Positions 32,684 to 41,342 of a stretch of 64,000 nucleotides of DNA are shown piece by piece (position 1 is the first letter of the stretch; each line of letters begins with the position of its first letter). The position numbers were made by a program, and so were the translations under genes. Source of the stretch: Spirochaetales bacterium (GTDB lineage: Bacteria > Spirochaetota > Spirochaetia > Sphaerochaetales > Sphaerochaetaceae); NCBI GenBank assembly GCA_028722305.1, contig JAQYHB010000037.1, forward strand, positions 1 through 64,000. Reading direction: 5' to 3'. The notes under the pieces are model-generated. The model did not search any database and had not been told where the DNA came from. It saw only the letters and a list, made by a program, of their open reading frames with translations.

Positions 32684-33751
32684 TTACCCGTGAAGGATTG
32701 GCCGCTTCGCCTCCATCACCTTGATCAGCGCAATCTGGCAGCGTGCGCGATCCAAGTTGTGTCCGGGACGGTCGATGTGGTAGTAGACGTCCCCGGCAAG
32801 ATAATCGGAGAGGAAACGGACAGCCATGATCTGGGTCATGATGATCCCGCTCTCGGCCAGCAGGCTCCGCTCGGATCCAGTCAGGAATGTTGCCTCGTCC
32901 TGGTATCCCGCAAGGATCGCCTGGAAGAGACTGATGTCGCAATCCACCTTCTCCAGGTCCCGCTCGTCTTCCTCCGCGGTGTTGGAAGCGGTACGGAGCA
33001 TGTCTCCCGTGTCGAAGAGGACCGTACCCGGCATGACGGTATCCAAGTCGATCAGGCAGAGCACTTCCCCGCTGTCCTCGTCGAACAGCACATTGTCCAG
33101 CTTGGTGTCGTTGTGGGTGATGTGGAGCGGAAGGACTCCCTGTTCCATACCGTCCCAGAGCACACATCCGCGTTGTCTACGCTCCATGAGGAAACCAATC
33201 TCGTCGCCTACCGTGGCGAGCCGCCCCTTCGGGTCCCGCCGCATCGCCGCTTCCAGTTGCCGGTAGCGCATGCCCATGTCGTGGAAGTGGGGAATCGTCT
33301 CCGAGAGCCTATGGCCATCCAGCGTGCTGAGCAGGTTGTGGAAATGACCGACGGCACTGCCGAACTGGTAGGCTTTGCGGGTATCGGCCAGCTTCTCGTA
33401 GGCTTTGGAACGCTCGATGAAGGGATAGACCCTCCAGTACCCGCCCTCCTCGTCCACCACGTAGGGTTTCCCCTCCCTTGACGGAATGACACATAGGGAT
33501 TTCCGGTCGGCCTCTGGATCGTCCTTCAGCTGCCGCCGGATCCAGTTTGTCACCAGCAGGATGTTCTCCATCACTTTCTCGGGATGGTGGAACACCAAGC
33601 GGTTGATCTTCTGGAGGATGTAGCGCTTCAGCCCTCCATCCTCGCGAAAACTGCAGACGAAGGTGCTGTTGATATGCCCCTGGGTATTGGCCTTCGAAGA
33701 CAGGAACGTCCCAGGAATCGAGAACTTCTCAAGGAGTGCTTCTGGTGTCAT
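32684..33751 (-). CDS. N-acetylhexosamine 1-kinase-like phosphotransferase (APH fold)
   Basis: A 355-residue kinase of the aminoglycoside-phosphotransferase fold. The catalytic loop is HNDTKLDN (213-220) and the metal motif IDLDTVMPG (Asp235, Asp237). These match NahK, which phosphorylates GlcNAc or GalNAc at C1, better than true aminoglycoside kinases. As last gene of a sulfatase/GH88/ABC operon it would trap the hexosamine released from imported glycosaminoglycan fragments. It overlaps the upstream sulfatase by four bases (33748-33751). The substrate is inferred. Confidence 0.83.
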   Translation of the reverse strand: MTPEALLEKFSIPGTFLSSKANTQGHINSTFVCSFREDGGLKRYILQKINRLVFHHPEKVMENILLVTNWIRRQLKDDPEADRKSLCVIPSREGKPYVVDEEGGYWRVYPFIERSKAYEKLADTRKAYQFGSAVGHFHNLLSTLDGHRLSETIPHFHDMGMRYRQLEAAMRRDPKGRLATVGDEIGFLMERRQRGCVLWDGMEQGVLPLHITHNDTKLDNVLFDEDSGEVLCLIDLDTVMPGTVLFDTGDMLRTASNTAEEDERDLEKVDCDISLFQAILAGYQDEATFLTGSERSLLAESGIIMTQIMAVRFLSDYLAGDVYYHIDRPGHNLDRARCQIALIKVMEAKRPILHG

Positions 33752-35118
33752 GGCTCCACCTCGGGGGCAGTCGGCCCCTCGTGATGGCAGAAGCCCAGCT
33801 CATGGCTTCTCCACCGCCTGTCCGCGTTCCAGGCAAGGCTCTCGAACGGATCGCGGCTTTCCCTGAGATATTCCGCAAAAAGGCTCCGCATCGCGGCGAC
33901 TTCTTTTGAATGACGGGAAGCGACGTTGCGCTCCTCGAAAGGATCGGAGGCGAGGTCATAATACTCTTCCCGCACTCCGGGCTCAAGGTAGCGTATGTAG
34001 GAGGCCTCTGGCGTGCGGACCAGCCGACAGGGGGAAACCGTATAGCCCCACTCGGTGTGCCATTGGCTGACCGCATAGGGACGGTCCACCGCGCCGCCTT
34101 CCCTTAGGAGGCGGGAAAGGTCCTTGCCCCGGAAGGAAGCAGGTTTCTCCAGACCCAGCAGGCCGCAGATTGTCGGAGCGATGTCGAGAAGCTCCGACAA
34201 TCCCCTCAGGATACCGGGTTTGACATCCGGCCCGCTGATGAAGAGCGGGACCTCTACCGTTTCCCGGTACAGGCACACATCCTTGGTCACCATGTGCCGG
34301 CTGGCCATCGAGTCTCCATGGTCGGACCAGAAGAGGATATAGCCACCCAGCCCCTTGTCCTGCCACGCCTGGAGCACATCCCCGATCATCTGGTCCGCCA
34401 AGGACAGGTATCCTTGGTAGGCTTTCAGGTACTGCCGGAAAAGCAACGGACTCCAGTGGGAGGCCTGGCCCTGCCGGATATGGGTACAGCAGAGATACTG
34501 TACCGGAGTGCCCCGGTTCGCGATGTCGTCGAACTCGAAATTGGGTGGCAGTTCGGGAAGACCATCCGTTTCCCCATCGGGTTTGCCATCCTTGTGCAAC
34601 CCGACCCATCCGCAGATGTTGTGGGGATTGACGAGGTCGACCACCATGGCGAGCGGCCGGGGCGACTGCCTTTCCTTCAGAAATTCAAGAACCTTCCCGC
34701 GGGTAAAAACATCGTTGTAGGTATCGAAGTTGAAAGGAAGCGACGGAGTGTCGGGAACGACCGTCTGCCCCTCTTCCTCGCACCAGAACCCTCCAAGGGC
34801 TCCCGCGTCATGCCGCTTTCCAAAGTGGCGGGTCTCGTACCCTGCCTTGGCAAGCACCCGCCCCAGTGTCTCCACCGTAGCGGGAATCGGCTTGGCCGGC
34901 CACTTCCGACCGTTGGAGAGCACGTTGGTCTCATGGGGATAGAGACCGGACCAGAAGCTGGCACGGGAAGGCTGGCAGAGCGGGCATTGGGTGATGCAGC
35001 ACTCGGCGCTCCGGCTCATCTCGCGCAACCGGTCCAGATTCGGAGTCTTGTGTTTGCCCTCTAGGGCGCGCGAGGCCAACTGGTCGACGACGACCATCAG
35101 GATGTTCTGCTGCTTCAT
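33748..35118 (-). CDS. Cytoplasmic type I sulfatase (CQPSR)
   Basis: A 456-residue arylsulfatase-family enzyme. The formylglycine site is CQPSR (48-52) in CQPSRASFWSGLYPHE, so Cys48 must be converted by a maturase, which is not in this window. The N-terminal metal Asp lies in VVVDQL and the second metal site in FWSDHGDSMASRHM. No signal peptide: it acts inside the cell. The upstream frame to 35142 overlaps the GH88 stop and is not needed; ATG 35118 has GGTGAG before it. It should remove sulfate from a uronic-acid or hexosamine residue. Confidence 0.9.
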   Translation of the reverse strand: MKQQNILMVVVDQLASRALEGKHKTPNLDRLREMSRSAECCITQCPLCQPSRASFWSGLYPHETNVLSNGRKWPAKPIPATVETLGRVLAKAGYETRHFGKRHDAGALGGFWCEEEGQTVVPDTPSLPFNFDTYNDVFTRGKVLEFLKERQSPRPLAMVVDLVNPHNICGWVGLHKDGKPDGETDGLPELPPNFEFDDIANRGTPVQYLCCTHIRQGQASHWSPLLFRQYLKAYQGYLSLADQMIGDVLQAWQDKGLGGYILFWSDHGDSMASRHMVTKDVCLYRETVEVPLFISGPDVKPGILRGLSELLDIAPTICGLLGLEKPASFRGKDLSRLLREGGAVDRPYAVSQWHTEWGYTVSPCRLVRTPEASYIRYLEPGVREEYYDLASDPFEERNVASRHSKEVAAMRSLFAEYLRESRDPFESLAWNADRRWRSHELGFCHHEGPTAPEVEP

Positions 35119-35123
35119 GACTC

Positions 35124-36281
35124 TCACCAATAGGGTTTCCAACCACCCTTCAGACGCCGGAGCGCCTCAAGATAATAATAATCGCCCCAGACGTTGCACT
35201 CGTCCACGCCCCGGTTGCGGACGGTGTTGTAGGGACTCTTGCGGGCATAGGTGCCGTGGAGCAGCTGCCCATCGGAGATTTCGGGGTTCTTGACCGCACA
35301 GCGGTTGAAGAGCTCCCCGCACAGACGCCTCGCCCTGTCCCGGAGTTCATCCGCCTTTGCCTGCCTTTCATGGTCTGCCATCTCCAGCATGCCGCAGATG
35401 ACGATGGCCAGCGAAGAGGAGTCCCTCGGCTCGGCCGATCCTTCGGTGAAATCGAAATCCCAGAACGGGATGACCGACGAAGGAAGGTGGGAAAGGAAGA
35501 AATCCAATGTCGCGTAAAAGTCGTCATAGGCGGTCTGCTCGCGGGTCTCGCGCCATGCGAGCGCGCTGCCGTAGACACCCCACGCCTGCCCTCTCGCCCA
35601 GGCCGACCCGTCCCGGTACCCTTGGGCGGTCCGTCCATGGGTGGGCTTTCCAGTCTCGGGATCGAAGAAATAGGTGTGGACGGTCGAATGGTCGGGACGC
35701 ATGACCAATGGGAGGGCGGTATGCAGGTGCCGCAGGGCGACGTCGCGGTATTTCTCTTCGCCAGTCTCCCGTGTCGCCCAGAACAGCAACGGCAGGTTGA
35801 GCAGGCAATCGATGATCAGCCGGTAGTTGTCCGGATCGCCCAGCTTTCCCCAAGCCTGGATGAATTGCCCTTTCTCCTGGAAGCGGGAGACCAGGTTGTC
35901 TGCCGCAAGCAAGGCGGCCTTGCGGGCGGTAAGGCTTCCCGTCAACTGGTAGAAGCCGACACAGGAAGGGGAATAGAGGAAACCCATGTCGTGATGGTCG
36001 ACGTCGATGCGGTTCTCGATCCTGTCCAGCCAGGAGGGCATCTGCCTGGAAACCGCGTCCAGATATCCCTGCCTGCCGGACAGCTCATAGGCAAGGTTCA
36101 ATTCCCCGGTCCAGAAACCGGTTGTCCACTCGACATTCTGGCTTTTCGGATACCAGAGGTGCTCGCTCACCGAGTATTTGAACGAGTCTCCCATCAGGGA
36201 AAGCGCCTTGTCGGTTTGGGCGAGGGCCCGGTCGATCGCCTCGTCAAGGCCATTCCAGTCCTTGAGTTCACTCACCTTCAT
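35124..36281 (-). CDS. Unsaturated glucuronyl hydrolase, GH88
   Basis: A 385-residue (alpha/alpha)6-barrel enzyme that hydrates and cleaves the 4,5-unsaturated uronic acid left by polysaccharide lyases. The catalytic aspartates are Asp98 in DHHDMGF and Asp158 in LIIDCLLNLPLLFW, matching the Asp88/Asp149 pair of Bacillus UGL. GYRDGSAWARGQAWG is a strong family signature. No signal peptide, so it processes imported oligosaccharides. Its start lies within the last 14 bases of the preceding sulfatase gene. Confidence 0.93.
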   Translation of the reverse strand: MKVSELKDWNGLDEAIDRALAQTDKALSLMGDSFKYSVSEHLWYPKSQNVEWTTGFWTGELNLAYELSGRQGYLDAVSRQMPSWLDRIENRIDVDHHDMGFLYSPSCVGFYQLTGSLTARKAALLAADNLVSRFQEKGQFIQAWGKLGDPDNYRLIIDCLLNLPLLFWATRETGEEKYRDVALRHLHTALPLVMRPDHSTVHTYFFDPETGKPTHGRTAQGYRDGSAWARGQAWGVYGSALAWRETREQTAYDDFYATLDFFLSHLPSSVIPFWDFDFTEGSAEPRDSSSLAIVICGMLEMADHERQAKADELRDRARRLCGELFNRCAVKNPEISDGQLLHGTYARKSPYNTVRNRGVDECNVWGDYYYLEALRRLKGGWKPYW

Positions 36282-37632
36282 AAAACAGGTCTCCTATCTC
36301 CTTTGCCTCACCCCGCATCCATCCCTCGAACCGGGCGGCCTGGCGCTCGTCCGGCTGGCAGGGGCGCATCTCATACGGGTCATGTTCCAGGTCGTAGAGG
36401 AGCCGGTATTCCGCTTCTCCCGCCTGGGTCCCCTTGTGGTGCAGGTAGAGCCATTTCCTTGTCCTGACTCCCCTCCACCCGTACCGTTTGTTGTCCATCC
36501 CCCGTTTCCGATAGGACTCCACCAAGTCCGGCATGCCGGGAATCATCGTCAGGTAGACCGCCTCGCGCTTTCCCCTGAGGTTCTGTATCAGGGCCGTGCT
36601 CTGGTCAAGGCCGGTCATGCACGGGGGAACAGGCACCCCAAGCAGCGAGAGCAGGCTCGGAGCCTGGTCCTCGCTGGCCAAGAGGACATCCCGGCTTCCC
36701 GGTGCCAGCGTTGCATCGTACAGGTACCAAGGGATGGCAATCGACTCCTCGTACCAGACATTCTTTCCGTACAGGCCATGGGAACCCATCATGTCTCCGT
36801 GGTCGGCGGACAAGACGACGATGGTGTCGTCCCAGAGCTGGTGCTCGTCCAGGAAGGACATGATCCTTCCCCACTGCTCGTCCAAGCCCTCCACCGCGGC
36901 AAAATAGTCGTGATAGGACTTCAGGTAGCGGGAATCCGTTCTCCATGTTTCGGGAACGTTGGGCTCGAAGGACGGTCTGATGTGACGTTCCTGCAACCCT
37001 TCGGGAAGTTTGTCGTAGGGCGGATGCGGCGGATTCCAAGAGAGGAACGCGCAAAAGGGTTCCTCTTTTGCGACAGCCCCTGAAAGCCAGTCAAGCAGCA
37101 CATCCGTCTCGTGGGCCGGCGACCATCCGTGCACCCGGATCATCTCAGGGCTGTTTTCCCAGTAATGGGGCTCGAGATGCTGGTCCCAGGCACCATAGGA
37201 ATGCCAGAAATCGAATCCGTGGCGCCCCTTGCCTGGTGGCGTGTAGGCGTCCCAGTTCCGCGCACCGCTTGCCGGTGATTGGCTGTCGTTTCTCTCGCTT
37301 CTCTGCAGGTGCCATTTCCCGACATAGCAGGTCTGCCATCCGGCCGCCTTCAGGACATCGGAGATACAGACCTCGGAGTCCTTCAGGTCAGGGCTGTCGG
37401 GCATCGGCGCCTTGCAGTTGGTCCAAAAGCCACAGGCAAGCGGATGCTTGCCCGTGAGCAAAGCGGCCCGGTGGGGAGAGCAAAGCGGATACGAAGAGAC
37501 TGCGTGGGCAGAAACACAGCGAGCCGCGAACATATCCATATGTGGAGTACAGACAGGGTCTTTGCAGGCAAATCCCAAAGCAGATGCACGCCACTGGTCT
37601 GCAAAGACATACAGCAGGTTCTTTCGTTTCAC
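36268..37632 (-). CDS. Cytoplasmic type I sulfatase (CSPHR)
   Basis: A 454-residue sulfatase. Formylglycine site CSPHR (51-55) in PLCSPHRAALLTGKHP: the C-x-P-x-R core is kept with His in place of the usual Ser. Other marks are YVFADQW at the first metal site, YVGKWHL and VVLSADHGDMMGSHGLYGK. No signal peptide. The best start is GTG 37632, with GGAGGAGGG five bases upstream; a GTG at 37659 is less likely. It follows the binding-protein gene after 27 bases, so it belongs to the transporter operon. Confidence 0.9.
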   Translation of the reverse strand: MKRKNLLYVFADQWRASALGFACKDPVCTPHMDMFAARCVSAHAVSSYPLCSPHRAALLTGKHPLACGFWTNCKAPMPDSPDLKDSEVCISDVLKAAGWQTCYVGKWHLQRSERNDSQSPASGARNWDAYTPPGKGRHGFDFWHSYGAWDQHLEPHYWENSPEMIRVHGWSPAHETDVLLDWLSGAVAKEEPFCAFLSWNPPHPPYDKLPEGLQERHIRPSFEPNVPETWRTDSRYLKSYHDYFAAVEGLDEQWGRIMSFLDEHQLWDDTIVVLSADHGDMMGSHGLYGKNVWYEESIAIPWYLYDATLAPGSRDVLLASEDQAPSLLSLLGVPVPPCMTGLDQSTALIQNLRGKREAVYLTMIPGMPDLVESYRKRGMDNKRYGWRGVRTRKWLYLHHKGTQAGEAEYRLLYDLEHDPYEMRPCQPDERQAARFEGWMRGEAKEIGDLFYEGE

Positions 37633-37659
37633 GTTTGCCCTCCTCCCGGACCGGAACAC

Positions 37660-39288
37660 TTAGCGGTGGGTGTATGCCTCGTATCCGCGCTGGACGATTG
37701 CGATGGCATCGTCGATACCACGGCTCTTCAGCTCCTTGACAAAGGCTGGATAGTCGCTCTTGAAGTCGGAGGTGCCGAGAATCCAGGACTGGAACTTCTC
37801 ATCCACGTAGGGGCGGATCGTAGACATGACCTTCTTGTACTGCGCGTCATCCTCAGGGCGGAGCTTCATGTCCAGCCTGCCATCGGCGTACGGCGGTTCC
37901 TCGCTGAGATACCACTCGGGGTGGGACTCATACAGGCGCGCGGCGGCTTGCGCGGCGGGAGAAGCCACAGCAATCTCATAGTTGGCGTCCTGGCAGCAAC
38001 CGACACGATACAAGCAACCCAGGCTACGCAGATATCCGACCGGGGTCAGCTCGCTGTTCAGGACATTGTCCATGAAGTGCTTGGTACCATCGGCATCCTT
38101 GGTGTAGGTCAGGCCCTCGATACCCCAGTTGAGCAGCTCCTGTCCTTCGGGGGTGAAGCAGTAGTCAAAGAACTTGATGAGCGTGACAGGGTCCTTGCAC
38201 TGGGTGGAAATACCCCAGCCGACTCCCGGGAAGCGCTCAGTCCGTTCCTTGACGACTCCGTGCTGGTCGGCGGGAGGAGCGAACGCGACCATCTCCAGAC
38301 CGGGATACTCGTTCTGCAACTTGGTGTTGTAGTTTCCCGCGCTGACCCAGTCGTGGGTGCAGCCACCCAGGTTCGCGGTCATCAGGATATCCCTGCCCTT
38401 CGGGCCACGGGTAAAGAACTCAGGGTCGAGAATGCCCTCTTCGTACCATTTTCTCAGGTTGGTCACCGCAGTCTCGAAATTGGCTCCGAGCGGCTCGAAC
38501 TCCACCTTGCCGTCACGCACATAGAACTCGGTGCTGGAGTCCCACAGCCAGAGGTATTCGTCCGGCATCTTGTTACCGGCACGGTCGAACAGGGGAACCT
38601 CGTCCTTCTTGCCATTTCCGTTGGGATCCCCGTTGCGGAAGGCCAAGAGGACGTCGTGCAGCTCATCCACCGTCGTCGGGGTCTGCAATCCAAGCTTGTC
38701 CAGCCAGTCCTTGCGGATCCACCAGAACTCGGAGAACTTCAGGGTCTGGTTCTTCGGCACGTAGTAGATGTTGCCATCAAGCGAATAGGCGGTGTTGGCG
38801 AATTTCTTGTCGTTGTCCAGGTACCACTGGATGTGCGGTGCATACTGCCTGATCAGGTCGTTCAGCGGCAACAGCCCCCCATCATGACCAAGCTTTTCCA
38901 GATCCGTGGCGCTTACATACCCGATCACATCGGCAAGCTTGCCGGAGGAGAGCATCAGGTTGAACGCCTCCTTCTCGTTGGAATTGGACTTGCTGATCAC
39001 GCTCTTCAGGCTGATTCCGGTCCGCTTCGCCATCTCCTGCCAGACTGGCCAGGAGGAGTCGAAGGGCATGTTGTTGAAGTTCAGGAAAATGGTGAACTCG
39101 GTCGGCTTCGAGGTGATGGGCAGCGGGAAAGCCCCGTCCTTGGTCGGAACCGGGTAGGTGACTTTGGTTTTCACCGCGCCGGTACTCTGGGCGGATTCCG
39201 CCTTGGGGGCTTCGCTCGCTCCGCCCGCGAAGAGAGACGCCGCGCTCAGAAGCACGGCTCCCAGCAACATACAGCTTCGTTTTTCCAT
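37660..39288 (-). CDS. ABC sugar-binding protein of the GAG-type locus
   Basis: A 542-residue extracytoplasmic solute-binding protein of the LplA/YtcQ type. The signal peptide (MEKRSCMLLGAVLLSAASLFAGG) lacks a lipobox Cys. Family features are the EF-hand-like NGDPNGNGKKDE loop, WWIRKDWLDKLGLQTP and GWGISTQCKDPVTLIKFFD. Proteins of this size and type bind oligosaccharides, and the neighbours point to unsaturated or sulfated uronate oligomers. AAGGAG eight bases upstream selects ATG 39288 over ATG 39294. It is the third gene after the two permeases. Confidence 0.9.
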   Translation of the reverse strand: MEKRSCMLLGAVLLSAASLFAGGASEAPKAESAQSTGAVKTKVTYPVPTKDGAFPLPITSKPTEFTIFLNFNNMPFDSSWPVWQEMAKRTGISLKSVISKSNSNEKEAFNLMLSSGKLADVIGYVSATDLEKLGHDGGLLPLNDLIRQYAPHIQWYLDNDKKFANTAYSLDGNIYYVPKNQTLKFSEFWWIRKDWLDKLGLQTPTTVDELHDVLLAFRNGDPNGNGKKDEVPLFDRAGNKMPDEYLWLWDSSTEFYVRDGKVEFEPLGANFETAVTNLRKWYEEGILDPEFFTRGPKGRDILMTANLGGCTHDWVSAGNYNTKLQNEYPGLEMVAFAPPADQHGVVKERTERFPGVGWGISTQCKDPVTLIKFFDYCFTPEGQELLNWGIEGLTYTKDADGTKHFMDNVLNSELTPVGYLRSLGCLYRVGCCQDANYEIAVASPAAQAAARLYESHPEWYLSEEPPYADGRLDMKLRPEDDAQYKKVMSTIRPYVDEKFQSWILGTSDFKSDYPAFVKELKSRGIDDAIAIVQRGYEAYTHR

Positions 39289-39318
39289 GTGCATATCTCC
39301 TTTTCCCTCTGTAGGGTT

Positions 39319-40218
39319 TTAACCTTTATTGGCACCGATGGTCAGGCCGGTCTTGAAATATTTCTGGATGAACGGATAGGCGACCAGCATCGGTACGATT
39401 GCTATGATGATGATTGCGTAAATCACCGTGGTCGGGCTCCAGGTCGAGCTTGCGGTGACAATCGCCGCCTCGGTCTCGTTGGACACCTTGTCCACAATCA
39501 GTTTCTTCAGCAGCACCTGCAGGGGCAACTTGCTGTCGCTGGTCAACAGGTTCATGGCCCAGAAGTAGCTGTTCCAGCGGTTGACCGCATAGAACAACCC
39601 GACGGTGGCCAACGCTGGCTTGGAAAGTGGCAGATAGACCTGGGCGAAAATCCGCAGGTTGCTCGCCCCATCGATGAAAGCGGCCTCCTCCAACGAGGAA
39701 GGAACCTGTTCGAAGAAGCTCTTCATGATGATCAGGTTGTAGGTGTTGATCGAGAAGCCGAACAGGATCGCGAAGCGGGTGTCAAGCAAGCGGAGGTCGC
39801 GGAAGGTCATGTACAGCGGGATGATACCCGCAGAAAACCACATGGTGAAGACGCAGAACAAGGTGAAGAACTTCCGGAAGACCAAACGCTTCTTGGAGAG
39901 CGCGTAGGCCATCGTCGTGGAAAAGGCCATGTTCACCGCGACCCCGACGACCGTGTAGAAAATCGTATTGGCATAACTCATCCAAAGGCCAGGCTTCTTG
40001 AAGGCCTCCCGATAGCTGTCCAGCGTGGTTCCCACGGGCAACAGCGTGACCGTGCCGTTCTCCACGAACAGCGGCCGGGAGAACGAGGCGGAAAGCACAT
40101 AGACGATCGGGTAGAGGCAAAGCAGGGAGACCAGGACGCCGATGATGTTGACCACCACGTTGAAGGACCGCTCCCCTTTCCCCATCAAATATCGCGCGTT
40201 ATTCGTTTGCTTGCTCAT
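39319..40218 (-). CDS. ABC sugar permease, LplC/YtcP type
   Basis: A 299-residue inner-membrane permease with six membrane segments. The EAA loop that meets the ATPase is SSLEEAAFIDGASNLRIFAQVYLPLSKPALA, and the C-terminus FIQKYFKTGLTIGANKG is typical of this subfamily. No ATPase gene is in the locus; such systems usually share one MsmX-like ATPase encoded elsewhere. Confidence 0.92.
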   Translation of the reverse strand: MSKQTNNARYLMGKGERSFNVVVNIIGVLVSLLCLYPIVYVLSASFSRPLFVENGTVTLLPVGTTLDSYREAFKKPGLWMSYANTIFYTVVGVAVNMAFSTTMAYALSKKRLVFRKFFTLFCVFTMWFSAGIIPLYMTFRDLRLLDTRFAILFGFSINTYNLIIMKSFFEQVPSSLEEAAFIDGASNLRIFAQVYLPLSKPALATVGLFYAVNRWNSYFWAMNLLTSDSKLPLQVLLKKLIVDKVSNETEAAIVTASSTWSPTTVIYAIIIIAIVPMLVAYPFIQKYFKTGLTIGANKG

Positions 40219-40228
40219 GGATTCCTCC

Positions 40229-41146
40229 TCACCACAGGCTGTTTTCCGTCAGCTTGCGGCTGAGTCTGTTGGCGATGGTGACCAGCACCAGGGCGACGAG
40301 CGCCTCGAACAAACCGGCGGCAGTCGCAAGTCCGTAATTGCCGTTCTCGATGCCGACGCGGAAGGCGTAGGTGCTGATGACATCTGCCACCGAATAGGTC
40401 GAGGGATTGTAGAGCAACAGGATCGACTCATAGCCGACCTTGACCATCTTGCCGATATTCATGACGAACATGGTGACGATGGTCGGGACAATCGAGGGAA
40501 GCGTGATGTGGATGATCCGCTTCCACTTCCCCGCCCCATCGATGATGGCGGCCTCGTAAAGCTCGGGGTCGATTCCCATCAGGGCGGCGATGTAGACAAT
40601 CGCGTTGAACCCCGCTGTCTGCCACAGCGTCATCAACGTGTAGATCGGGCGGAACCAGTGCGGGTTGACAATGAAATAGATTGGTTCAAGGCCCAGCTTC
40701 ACGCGTAGCAGGTTGATGATGCCAGTGGAGGGGGAAAGAAAGCTGACCACCATGCCGCAGACGACCACAACGGAGATGAAATAAGGAAGGAAGGTTGCCG
40801 TCTGGGTCAGCTTGCTGATGAACTTGCATTTCATCTCGGTGATGGCGATGGCGAGAACAATCGGCACAGGAAAACAGATCGCCATCTGCCAGAACGCAAT
40901 CAGCAATGTATTCTTGATGGTCCTGATGAAATCAGGGCTATCGATGAAATCCCGGAAATTGGCGAACCCGACAAAGGTGCTACCGGCAAACCCCCGGAAG
41001 ACATTATAATCATAGAACGCGGTACGAAGCCCGACCATGGGCTTGTAGCAGAACAGCAGATACCAGATAAAACCTGGAATCAGGAGCAGGTAGAGGTCCC
41101 AGTCCTTCCAGACGCGGTGTGCAATGGATTCCTTTCGGTGAAGCAT
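40229..41146 (-). CDS. ABC sugar permease, LplB type
   Basis: A 305-residue permease with six membrane segments and an EAA loop IDPELYEAAIIDGAGKWKRIIHITLPSIVPTI. The C-terminal ADVISTYAFRVGIENGNYGLATAAGLFEALVAL is the LplB hallmark. Start choice: AAGGAG five bases before ATG 41146 is stronger than the site before ATG 41167. It is the first gene of the seven-gene minus-strand operon and faces the AraC regulator across about 200 bases. Confidence 0.9.
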   Translation of the reverse strand: MLHRKESIAHRVWKDWDLYLLLIPGFIWYLLFCYKPMVGLRTAFYDYNVFRGFAGSTFVGFANFRDFIDSPDFIRTIKNTLLIAFWQMAICFPVPIVLAIAITEMKCKFISKLTQTATFLPYFISVVVVCGMVVSFLSPSTGIINLLRVKLGLEPIYFIVNPHWFRPIYTLMTLWQTAGFNAIVYIAALMGIDPELYEAAIIDGAGKWKRIIHITLPSIVPTIVTMFVMNIGKMVKVGYESILLLYNPSTYSVADVISTYAFRVGIENGNYGLATAAGLFEALVALVLVTIANRLSRKLTENSLW

Positions 41147-41342
41147 GCGAACTCCTTTTGTAGACATTCTTTTTCTCCCATGGCTTTCCGGACCTGCCAA
41201 TCAGCATTTTTCCCGAACTCCGTCAATTTGGAACAAAAGGCATCAGCAAAAAACCAAATCATCGACAAAATTCCCGAATCATCCGATTTTCCTCCACCGC
41301 TTGGTTTTGTCGGCTACAATAGGGGGCGGAGGGAGGATATCG

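Noticed and set aside
32684-33751. Aminoglycoside resistance kinase
   Set aside because: Catalytic segments and gene context fit an N-acetylhexosamine kinase-like enzyme better than drug modification.
37279-40263. 994-residue plus-strand frame
   Set aside because: Opposite strand of the ABC/sulfatase genes; the minus-strand genes carry full family motifs.
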